Positions 1 through 7,000 of a stretch of DNA of 12,194 nt are shown here, in pieces. The stretch lies in NCBI RefSeq assembly GCF_042646065.1, contig NZ_JBHRTA010000021.1, positions 1-12,194 of the forward strand, in the 5' to 3' direction. Numbering within the stretch: position 1 is the first letter of the stretch; each line of letters starts with the position of its first letter. The notes under the pieces are model-generated. The model saw only the letters and a list, made by a program, of their open reading frames with translations, was not told the DNA's origin and searched no databases. The position numbers were made by a program, and so were the translations under genes. Source of the stretch: Parapedobacter deserti. GTDB lineage: Bacteria > Bacteroidota > Bacteroidia > Sphingobacteriales > Sphingobacteriaceae.

Positions 1-1
1 C

Positions 2-382
2 ATCCGGACAAACCTTATCAGGTTCCGTGCCGAAAAGCGGTATTCTCAGCGTGAGATAGCGCAAGTATTATCCATTTCACAACCTTCTTACAATCAGATG
101 GAGACTGGACACACTCGAGTTGCCGCGAGTCAATTATATGCTTTGGCCAACTTTTACGGTATTTCGGTCCAGCTTTTCTATGTAGAGAACCCCACGCTGG
201 ACGACGATTGCGAAAGGCTAAGCGAGGCGAAGAAGGCGCTGCAGGAACAGGTTGCAATCTATCAAGCAGCCATGGAAATCTATCAAAGGCGATTCAAAGA
301 GCTGGAAAGCAGGAAGCTGAACCGCGAAGCCAAGCGTAGTCTGCTTAAGATCGGACGGACGGTGAAAAATGCCAAGCGATAG
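2..382 (+). CDS. XRE-family helix-turn-helix transcriptional regulator, 5'-truncated by window edge
   Basis: The frame is open from the first bases of the window, with 126 residues visible to the TAG at 380-382. The first ~60 residues read as an XRE/Cro-type helix-turn-helix: F-R-A-E-K-R-Y-S-Q-R-E-I-A, then L-S-I-S-Q-P-S-Y-N-Q-M-E-T-G, then A-L-A-N-F-Y-G-I-S-V. This is the usual pattern of helices 2-3 followed by the packing helices. The remaining ~65 residues are charged and helical, rich in Glu, Lys, Gln and Leu, and look like a coiled-coil dimerisation tail. The ATG at 98 lies inside the DNA-binding domain and is not the real start; the true start is left of the window. The protein should bind DNA as a dimer. 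Its proximity to the repeats at 388-457 suggests, but does not prove, that it controls the downstream operon. The family call is firm; the target is inference. Confidence 0.85.
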   Translation: MRTNLIRFRAEKRYSQREIAQVLSISQPSYNQMETGHTRVAASQLYALANFYGISVQLFYVENPTLDDDCERLSEAKKALQEQVAIYQAAMEIYQRRFKELESRKLNREAKRSLLKIGRTVKNAKR

Positions 383-387
383 CTCCA

Positions 388-457
388 ACATAGGCCGTGA
401 AGCAATAGGCACAGCCTATCACATTTATAGCCTATGTCTATCATATTTATAGCCTAA
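388..457. repeat. Nested GCCTAT/ATAGGC half-sites, candidate operator
   Basis: The non-coding stretch right after the regulator holds five copies of one hexamer: ATAGGC at 390-395 and 405-410, GCCTAT at 414-419 and 430-435, and a near copy GCCTAA at 452-457. They form a perfect 8-base inverted repeat (ACATAGGC 388-395 with GCCTATGT 430-437) that encloses a tighter perfect 6-base one (405-410 with 414-419, 3-base loop). There is also a 19-base direct repeat with one mismatch, at 416-434 and 438-456. There is no following T-run, so an intrinsic terminator is unlikely. Binding sites for the adjacent XRE protein are the simplest reading, but this is inference from position and symmetry. Confidence 0.55.
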
Positions 458-485
458 ACACTACAGCTGCCCGCCATTCCTTGTG

Positions 486-493
486 TAACTTTG
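486..493 (+). promoter_or_regulatory. Candidate Bacteroidota -7 promoter box TAACTTTG
   Basis: TAACTTTG matches the Bacteroidota sigma-ABfr -7 consensus TAnnTTTG exactly. It lies 30 bases after the hexamer repeats and in front of the relic and the fibre/RHS operon. No TTG is seen 19-21 bases upstream, where a -33 box would be expected, so only half of the promoter is supported. The gap at 1537-1619 has no equally good match. If real, this is the likeliest start point for transcription of the operon. Confidence 0.3.
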
Positions 494-518
494 AGGGGTT
501 CCGGAAGCGGGACTCGGG

Positions 519-713
519 GTGGAGGAGCGTGATTCTTTTTCTGTTCAAACAAGTCGCTGCGATGGGCTTCCCGTAGCAGACGTGAAAACACACAAACACC
601 TGCCGGAAATCCCGTCTGCCGCAGACATCCAACGGGATGGTTTGGACCTCGCGGAAATGAACGTGTTACTGTTGAAAAACGTGGAGGAGCTAACGCTGCA
701 CATTATTGATTAA
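519..713 (+). pseudogene. Relic of a fibre-type protein C-terminus
   Basis: The frame can be read from a GTG at 519 to TAA at 711-713 (64 codons). Only the part from about base 571 is recognisable: V-A-D-V, then H-L-P-E-I-P-S-A-A-D-I-Q, L-A-E-M-N and V-E-E-L-T-L-H. This is the conserved C-terminal block of the four fibre-type genes downstream and is closest to the one at 3448-4032. The signal peptide, head, G-N-V-G-I-G-T segment and V-P-D-Y-V-F segment are missing, and four codons are lost between A-D-V and V-K relative to that copy. The first ~17 codons resemble nothing in the paralogues. A stop interrupts the usual coiled-coil tail, and a coiled-coil-like reading continues in another frame to 820. 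I read it as a dead remnant left by deletion or recombination. A functional 64-residue protein is unlikely because no export signal is present. Confidence 0.7.
596..655 (+). repeat. 60-bp perfect direct repeat, copy 1 (partner 3861-3920)
   Basis: These 60 bases in the relic are identical to 3861-3920 in the fourth fibre-type gene. They encode the H-L-P-E-I-P to D-L-A-E part of the conserved C-terminal block. The intact paralogues differ from one another by many synonymous changes in the same region, so the identity points to a recent duplication, conversion or crossover involving these two copies. Confidence 0.9.
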
Positions 714-813
714 ACCGAACTAGTGAACTTGAAAACAAAGAAATATCAGATGAAATCAGCCATAAAATAGCGATAAATGGACAGAACTATCAACTAACGT
801 TAAATATAAATCG

Positions 814-1536
814 ATGCTAAATCTTAAAAAGATTAGTTGCGTTCTTTGGGCGATCGCGTCTGCGGGTGCAACCTTAGCCCAAAACAATGCATTTCCGATA
901 AGCGGAAACGTGGGTATCGGGACACCAAACCCTCAACTAAAGCTCGACATCCAAGGTGGAGGAGCTTCGATCAGCGGTGTCAACCCGATATCATCAATAA
1001 ATGGATTTCGCAACCTATTGCAACTCAAAAATCCAAGTCACGCCGCCATAGTGTATAATCCCGGGGAAGACAATGAACTGATGTTCGGCTTCCATAGTAC
1101 GGGTCGCTTTTTTTGGGGGTCAAAAGCAACCGGTTACCAAATGGTATTAAATGATGCTGGCGATTTGCAGGTTTATAACAGGGTGCAGATTGGGAGAGAA
1201 CAGTATATGGAAGGATACGCGTTGTCTGTTGGGGGCAATGTAGTGGCCAAAGAGGTAAAGGTGACGCACAGTGGTTGGGCAGATCATGTTTTCCAGCCGG
1301 ATTACAAACTACGCCCCCTTGATGAAGTGCAAACCTATATCCAAAACTATGGTCATTTGCCAGGCATTCCAACGGCCGATGAAGTAATCAGGGAAGGCAT
1401 CGATCTAGGTGAAATGAACAAAAAACTACTTGAGAAAATCGAGGAACTAACCTTGTACCTACTCGAAGAACGCCAAGCCAGAGAAGCACTTGAAGAACGG
1501 ATAAACCGTATGGAAACGACCAAAGAAAGTAAGTGA
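814..1536 (+). CDS. Secreted fibre-type protein 1 (GNVGIGT / HLPGIP family)
   Basis: This 240-residue protein begins with a Sec signal peptide (about residues 1-22, L-K-K then a hydrophobic stretch ending T-L-A, with Gln as first mature residue). Residues 31-46 carry G-N-V-G-I-G-T-P-N-P and a short L-D-I, followed by a ~90-residue variable region. From residue 137 comes the shared block: S-V-G-G-N-V-V-A-K-E-V-K-V, D-H-V-F, G-H-L-P-G-I-P, L-G-E-M-N-K-K-L-L-E-K-I-E-E-L-T-L. A Glu/Arg-rich coiled coil ends it. Here the head lies after the GNVGIGT motif rather than before it, unlike the next two genes. Bacteroidota proteins with these motifs are often annotated as tail-fibre-like; the coiled coil suggests oligomerisation, probably trimeric. 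No catalytic motif is visible. The start overlaps an open frame trailing from the relic. Function is unknown; an exported adhesin or fibre is the best guess. Confidence 0.75.
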   Translation: MLNLKKISCVLWAIASAGATLAQNNAFPISGNVGIGTPNPQLKLDIQGGGASISGVNPISSINGFRNLLQLKNPSHAAIVYNPGEDNELMFGFHSTGRFFWGSKATGYQMVLNDAGDLQVYNRVQIGREQYMEGYALSVGGNVVAKEVKVTHSGWADHVFQPDYKLRPLDEVQTYIQNYGHLPGIPTADEVIREGIDLGEMNKKLLEKIEELTLYLLEERQAREALEERINRMETTKESK

Positions 1537-1619
1537 AGCGAGTAAAATAAGACAAGCACATTGCCCTACTAAAGCCGACACCATACAAACGATAAATAAC
1601 CTTTGAAACAAAAAGCACT

Positions 1620-2513
1620 ATGAAAATTAACTTCAAATACTGCTGCATGCTTTTGCCTATATGCGTCGCCTTCGATGGCTGGTCTCAGAGCCTAGGAAAA
1701 AAAGTGGTAATAGGGTCAGAAGGTGGGTCACCAGAATACTACGTGGCCTCCTTACCTAAAAACTCCTCAGCTGTCTTTGAAAAGCTCAAAATTCAGGTGT
1801 TCGGTGGTTACTGGACAAATGTGGATTTGGGAGAGAACACTTACTACATTTCCACCCGCGGCAGTTTGCGGATTAACCAGGAGCGGCATGGAGGTGCAGC
1901 CAGCAGATATGCGCTGTTGGTGTATGATAATGGCGACAGCTATGATTTTGTAATAAAGGTTGTCAATAGTTATCCATCCTTTTATATAAGGGCATGGAAA
2001 ATAGCGGGACGGGGCGTTTCCAGCATTCAAGAGCTGCCCATTTTGGATTACAACCCCGCTGGGAAGACGGATATAACATCGCAAATTCCGGTCAATAAAA
2101 TTTTCCTTACTTCTCAAGAAGGCAATATCGGTTTGGGTACTGATCCGGTTGGAGATTATAGGCTTTCGGTGAACGGTAAAGTTCGAGCTAAGGAGGTGAA
2201 GGTAGAGACAGCCAACTGGCCCGATTATGTTTTTAAGGAAGGTTATGACCTGATGCCGCTTGCTGAACTGGAATCCCATATCAATACATACGGGCACCTT
2301 CCCGGCATCCCCACTGCAAAAGAAGTGGAGGCGGAGGGCATCGGTCTGGCCGAGATGAACCGAAAGCTACTAGAAAAAGTAGAGGAGTTGACGCTGCACT
2401 TGATTGCGAAGGAGAATTCCGAACAGATCATAAAAGAAGAACTGCAAGCCACGAGACAAGACGTCCGGGAGCTCAAAAAAATGATCAACGAAATCAAAAG
2501 GACAAGGCCATGA
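1620..2513 (+). CDS. Secreted fibre-type protein 2, unique head with conserved C-terminal block
   Basis: This 297-residue protein has a signal peptide of about 22 residues ending W-S before Gln. The head (about 25-165) is rich in Tyr, Gly and alternating hydrophobic residues (V-F-G-G-Y-W, T-Y-Y-I-S-T-R, Y-D-F-V-I-K), which suggests a beta-sandwich. It is followed by G-N-I-G-L-G-T (168-174), L-S-V-N-G-K-V-R-A-K-E-V-K-V, N-W-P-D-Y-V-F (199-205), G-H-L-P-G-I-P-T-A-K-E-V, L-A-E-M-N-R-K-L-L-E-K-V-E-E-L-T-L, and a ~35-residue coiled-coil end. The 83-base gap before it (1537-1619) is AT-rich and shows no clear promoter or terminator. Its TGA overlaps the next ATG by 4 bases (ATGA), so translation is probably coupled. 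No enzyme motif is seen. Head function is not recognised; ligand binding is inferred from the family layout only. Confidence 0.78.
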   Translation: MKINFKYCCMLLPICVAFDGWSQSLGKKVVIGSEGGSPEYYVASLPKNSSAVFEKLKIQVFGGYWTNVDLGENTYYISTRGSLRINQERHGGAASRYALLVYDNGDSYDFVIKVVNSYPSFYIRAWKIAGRGVSSIQELPILDYNPAGKTDITSQIPVNKIFLTSQEGNIGLGTDPVGDYRLSVNGKVRAKEVKVETANWPDYVFKEGYDLMPLAELESHINTYGHLPGIPTAKEVEAEGIGLAEMNRKLLEKVEELTLHLIAKENSEQIIKEELQATRQDVRELKKMINEIKRTRP

Positions 2514-3451
2514 GAATGAATTATGCCTATGTTAGCTGCATTTCCTTGTTGCTGGTCATGGAGGAAGCCAGCCAGGCTCAAACGCAAACCGACATTCATG
2601 GTAGCTATAAAGCCATTACCATCCCCCTGGATCAAAACATAGGCTATTCCAGGACATTGATCCTGTTGCACGAGATATACAATGGCACCGATCTGTCCAA
2701 TAATTACGTGGTAGGAACGATAATGGCGCAACGGGGAGCTGCGAATTCGTATCAGAGATTGAATACGGTCAATATCTATTCGGGGTCGGCCTATCGGTCG
2801 TATGAGGCATCCGTCCATTCACATAACCAAGGCAAGATTACGTTTGTGGATGGCTTTATGCAAAATACAGGTTGGGTTTTAAAAACCTGTATGTACGACG
2901 GTAAACGATACATGGCCCTTGATGTCCCTTACCTCGCCGGACCACACAGCCAAGGTTATCATTTTGTGGGTTGGGTGAATTCCTCAGGTGTATCGCTTAA
3001 AACGGTCACCTATCAGGTGGATGGTGTCGCACAAAACCAACATATCTTGAGCGATATTGAAGATTACACATCAACCTCGAATGAGCACCATAATGTGCGC
3101 AGTTTCGTTGTTTCAGGCAATGTCGGCATCGGCACCAGCAATCCACAGGAACGCTTGTCGGTCAACGGCAACATTCGAGCTAGGGAGGTGAAAGTAGAAA
3201 TGGCCAATTGGCCGGATTACGTCTTCAAGGATAATTACGACCTCATGTCACTAGCCGAATTGGAATCCTATATCAATACCCACGGCCATCTACCCGGCAT
3301 TCCTTCGGCGAAGGATGTGGAAGCCGACGGCATCGGATTGGCTGAAATGAACCGCAAACTTCTCGAGAAGGTGGAGGAACTGACGCTGTATATACTGAAG
3401 CAACAGCGTGAAATCAATCAACTGAAAGAAAAAGATAAAAATTTACAATGA
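2510..3451 (+). CDS. Secreted fibre-type protein 3, largest head of the array
   Basis: This 313-residue protein starts at the ATG that overlaps the preceding stop; an in-frame ATG at 2516 would remove two residues. The signal peptide runs to S-Q-A before Gln24. The head (about 25-200) is a beta-rich region (R-T-L-I-L-L-H-E-I, Y-V-V-G-T-I-M-A-Q-R-G-A-A, Y-H-F-V-G-W-V) with no clear sequence match to the other heads. From residue 203 it carries G-N-V-G-I-G-T-S-N-P, L-S-V-N-G-N-I-R-A-R-E-V-K-V, N-W-P-D-Y-V-F, G-H-L-P-G-I-P-S-A-K and L-A-E-M-N-R-K-L-L-E-K-V-E-E-L-T-L, then a Lys/Glu/Gln coiled coil. In the shared block it resembles protein 2 closely, but the DNA differs at many third positions. 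This indicates an older duplication under protein-level constraint. It ends in an ATGA overlap with the next gene. Role inferred as a head-bearing surface fibre. Confidence 0.78.
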   Translation: MRMNYAYVSCISLLLVMEEASQAQTQTDIHGSYKAITIPLDQNIGYSRTLILLHEIYNGTDLSNNYVVGTIMAQRGAANSYQRLNTVNIYSGSAYRSYEASVHSHNQGKITFVDGFMQNTGWVLKTCMYDGKRYMALDVPYLAGPHSQGYHFVGWVNSSGVSLKTVTYQVDGVAQNQHILSDIEDYTSTSNEHHNVRSFVVSGNVGIGTSNPQERLSVNGNIRAREVKVEMANWPDYVFKDNYDLMSLAELESYINTHGHLPGIPSAKDVEADGIGLAEMNRKLLEKVEELTLYILKQQREINQLKEKDKNLQ

Positions 3452-4032
3452 AACGGTTAGCATTTATAACTGCCGCTATTTGGTGGCTTGGTCATGGCCA
3501 AGTCTATAGCCAGGATCCCAATGTCTTAATAGGATTGTCGTCACCAGCTCACGGCGTAACGATAAAAGCTAATTTCCCAACGGGATCCAGTGGGTGGACA
3601 AGAGGATTCAAAATATCAAACCAAGATAACAGTAAGCCCTTTGTCATGCTTGGAACTTACGGATACTATACCAATGGGGAGTCGTATGAAAATTATTCGT
3701 ATATCGGCACGGTTTATTCGAATCCTTATATGACATNTGGTAATATTCTTGCCAAAGAAGTGAAGGTGAAGACTGACATCTCCGTACCGGACTACGTGTT
3801 CGAGCCGAGTTACGAACTGCAAGCTCTGGCCGATGTAGAGGCTTACGTGAAAAAGCACAGACACCTGCCGGAAATCCCGTCTGCCGCAGACATCCAACGG
3901 GATGGTTTGGACCTCGCGGAGATGAACCTGCTGCTGCTGAAAAAGGTGGAGGAGTTGACGCTTCATTTGATTGAAGTGACTAAGCGATTGGAACAAGTTG
4001 AATCGAACAATAAAGAACTGACTGCGAAATAA
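3448..4032 (+). CDS. Secreted fibre-type protein 4, short form with internal deletion and one ambiguous base
   Basis: This is the smallest intact copy at 194 residues. The signal peptide (1-21) ends V-Y-S before Gln22. The small head (about 23-96) includes S-G-W-T-R-G-F-K-I-S-N and Y-I-G-T-V-Y-S-N-P-Y-M. It jumps straight from there to G-N-I-L-A-K-E-V-K-V (98-107), so the G-N-V-G-I-G-T plus L-S-V-N-G segment of the sister genes is absent. The block then continues V-P-D-Y-V-F, H-L-P-E-I-P-S-A-A-D-I-Q, L-A-E-M-N, V-E-E-L-T-L-H and a short coiled coil. Base 3737 is N and makes residue 97 undefined, exactly at the deletion point; the frame is open on both sides. The gene is linked to its left neighbour by ATGA and lies 7 bases before the RHS-type gene. 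It may be a functional short fibre or an assembly artefact. Confidence 0.7.
   Translation: MKRLAFITAAIWWLGHGQVYSQDPNVLIGLSSPAHGVTIKANFPTGSSGWTRGFKISNQDNSKPFVMLGTYGYYTNGESYENYSYIGTVYSNPYMTXGNILAKEVKVKTDISVPDYVFEPSYELQALADVEAYVKKHRHLPEIPSAADIQRDGLDLAEMNLLLLKKVEELTLHLIEVTKRLEQVESNNKELTAK
3737..3737. other. Ambiguous base (N) at an apparent deletion junction
   Basis: This is the only non-ACGT character I noticed in the window. It falls in codon 97 of the fourth fibre-type gene (T-N-T, so Ser, Phe, Tyr or Cys), immediately before the G-N codons where about 16-18 residues present in the paralogues are missing. A read collapse between paralogous copies is a simple explanation. Confidence 0.95.
3861..3920 (+). 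repeat. 60-bp perfect direct repeat, copy 2 (partner 596-655)
   Basis: This copy lies inside the intact fourth fibre-type gene and is identical, base for base, to 596-655 in the relic. Divergence starts at once on both sides: the next base is G here and A in the relic, and the sequence upstream of the repeat aligns only with a four-codon gap. Confidence 0.9.
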
Positions 4033-4039
4033 CCCACAT

Positions 4040-7000
4040 ATGAAACTAATGATTATTTCCTGTACAGCCATTATTTCTTGCTGTACCGTACTATTTACCC
4101 TTTCGGCTTTTGCACAGACTGCTTATTACAAAAGGGCCGGAGGCAATATCCAGCAATCTGCCCAACCGGGCAATTTCTTGAATACAGCGAGCTTAGACAA
4201 TGTGGACTATAGCAGCGGAACATTGAAAGTGGGTATTCCGCTTTACGAGATAAAGGTAAATGATATGGTTGTGCCGATTTCCATCAGCTACAGTGCTTTA
4301 GGCATAAAAGCCGGACAAGCTCCCAGTGCTGTGGGCATGGGTTGGGAATTAAACGCAGGTGGTAAAATTTCCACAATTATAAACGGTTTACCGGATTACG
4401 GCACGGAAGGAATCCGGACAAGCGAAAACCCAATGCTGAGTATCCCGGTGAACAGCAACGGGCTTGATCTGGATAATTCGGCGAACCACCGGGTATTTGC
4501 CATCAATACCATGCAAGGACGAGCGGATGGTGCTTGGGACGTGTATGCATTCCATGTACCTTCGGCCAGCGGTAAATTCATCAGGCCCCATACCGGAAGC
4601 CCGGTGTTTTTTCCGCATGACCCGACTATTGACATGAGTACTGCAGGATTGGTCACGGCCGATGGTATCAAATATGAATTCCAACAGGGGAGCGGTAAAC
4701 GGTTGAGACGCAGAACATTTTATACCGAAGTGACACCGCCTACTGCTCCAACGTATACTGAGGCATGGGAATATTTTTATCACGATTATTACGATCAGGA
4801 CCTAAGGTTCATTACCTCGTCGACGTCAAAAGACACAATTCGTTTTGAATATGAGGCCATCACTAATACACCGGGACCCCACCTGCAGCGGCTACAGGCA
4901 AAAGAACAGATAACGACCACCGTTTCCATGCCTGTTTCAATGAACGTATACAAAAATAGCAGCAACCAATGGTACCTGGCTTCCCCGAGTTCCTATATGA
5001 TAAAGGAACCAAACATTTTTCAAACTAAAGTAGAGGTTATCCACCATACAAGGATAAAATACATTTATTTCGCCGACGGTAGGATCACATTCAACTATGC
5101 CGAAGACTACGCTGGAAGCGATGTGATGTCGTCCCTTTTGATTGAACGAAAAACGGGCAGCACCTATGAAATCATCAGGCAATTTGAATTTTTCTACGAT
5201 ATGTTCTATGGGCATTACCTTCGGACCATCCGGGTAAAGGATCGCCAGGCAAACGAAGAATACGACTGGAAATTCGACTATAATGGTATGGCCTCGGCTA
5301 TACCATATAGAGAAGCAAACAATATCGACAGATGGGGCTTTGTGAATGGAAAGAATAACCAGACGCTCATTGAAAATCCGAATGACAACCTCGGTTTCCG
5401 CAATAAGGTGCACTATCCGGTGTACAACAAAGAAGGAATGGCCTACGCAAATTCGCTGTACCTGCCTAGAAACAGCAGGGAGGCGCGTCTTATCCTGCCG
5501 AACAATTATCCTTCTCCGGATAAGGTTCAATTTGCCGACCGTGAAATGGTTTTCAGCGAGGCAAGCAGAGGATTGCTCACGCGTGTGACTACTCCTACCG
5601 GCGGGGTGGTGGAATACGAATATGAACCTCACCGTTTTCCGCACTACCACTATGTCAATGGAAATGCCATCGAGGAAATCAAGGAAGGGGGAGGCTTCCG
5701 CATCAAGAAAATCAGGCACAAAAACCAAGCGAGCGGCAGGGCGCTGTTAATGAAGGAATATAAGTATGGCACTGGAAATTACGACGATGATCCAAACTCG
5801 TCCTATGTGGAGGACGGTCTGGGATGGGTATCTTACCCAGGCACCATCCTTTCTTCTGACGCTGTATATGGCGGCTCCGGGGGCAGCACCACGTTCAAAA
5901 ACCTGGTTTTCCTGTCGCATCCGGTTAATGAAATGAGTTATTCGGGAGGCAGCTATGCCAGTTACGGATCAGTAACGGAATATTTGGTGGATAGTCTGTC
6001 GTCGGCCAATAAATATGCAGGGAAAACCACTTACTTTTTTCATGCCATTTCACCGGACATCTGGCAGATGGGGAATTACGATCCTTTGTTTCTGCCATAT
6101 CCTACCGTGATGATAAAACCCGGCGTGGAACGCGATGTGCTGAACAATAAACCGCGAGCGGTTATCAGGTACCGCAACCATACCTATAATACATTTCAGA
6201 AAGTATCGGAAACGGTGTACTACTACAAACGATTCTATGCCCCGCCGTTGCCTAATCCAAGGCACGCCTATTCCTATTTTACAGGGATTACGGGGTCACT
6301 TTATAGCCCATTTGCCTCTCCACAATTCAACATAACCATATCTCAGTACAATCAAGAAACGCGGGAATTTGACTTGATTACCGTCAATATGGAATCTTCG
6401 CCCATTACCATCGACCCGTTGTATTATACCAACATCACCAATGAGATTCCGAATAGCTATTTTCCCGGAAAGTATGCTAATTCGGTGGTCGATTTGCTGG
6501 ATTATGCAGATTGCTATAAACAGGACAGCGTACGGGATATCCTTTACAGTGAAATTGGCGAAAAGGTGATCAGGGATGTCACCACGCATTACCTTTACGA
6601 CAACCCAAAGCATCTGCTGCCCACTCGGATTTCGATGGTGAACAGCATGGGCGATTCGACCATCCAGCGCCGGAAATATGCTGAAGACTATGTAGGCACT
6701 GTACCTGCCCCGTTCATTCAGCACATGCGGGTTCGCAACATGGTAGGCGTACCTGTGGAAGAGCTGACGACAATTAAACAAGGCGCCACGGAAACCATTG
6801 CTTCGGCAACGGCGCATCGGTACAGCGTGCTGCAGCAAGACTATCTGCAAAAGAGCCGTTTGGATCAATTGAGGTCGGACGAAGGCCCCATCTCCTATGG
6901 TTCCTATACGGGTCTCAACGATACCCGGTATGAGCCGAAAGTGCATTTTGAACAATTTGACAATAAGAACAATCTACTCCAGTATGCCAACGATATGAAT

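Noticed and set aside
416..456. Short CRISPR-like direct repeats
   Set aside because: There are only two 19-base units with a 3-base gap and no spacers or cas genes; inverted half-sites fit an operator better.
1598..1605. AACCTTTG as a second promoter -7 box before fibre gene 2
   Set aside because: It mismatches the first consensus base, and the nearest upstream TTG (1561-1563) is 34 bases away, too far for a -33 box.
2243..2818. Antisense open frame across the junction of fibre genes 2 and 3
   Set aside because: Its sequence mirrors the conserved coiled-coil block; both sense genes have signal peptides and family motifs.
3737..3737. Frameshift caused by the N
   Set aside because: The reading frame is open and family-consistent on both sides of the base, so it replaces one nucleotide rather than adding or removing one.
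814..4032. Prophage tail module
   Set aside because: The proteins resemble those called tail fibre, but each has its own Sec signal peptide and there are no other phage structural, lysis or integration genes in the window.
4937..5728. Long antisense open frame (263 codons) inside the first RHS-type gene
   Set aside because: It is the complement of a strongly supported coding region, has no recognisable domain, and is explained by codon bias of the sense strand.
6296..6955. Antisense open frame of 219 codons
   Set aside because: It is a shadow of the same RHS-type gene; composition and low-complexity Ile/Arg/His content do not look like a protein.
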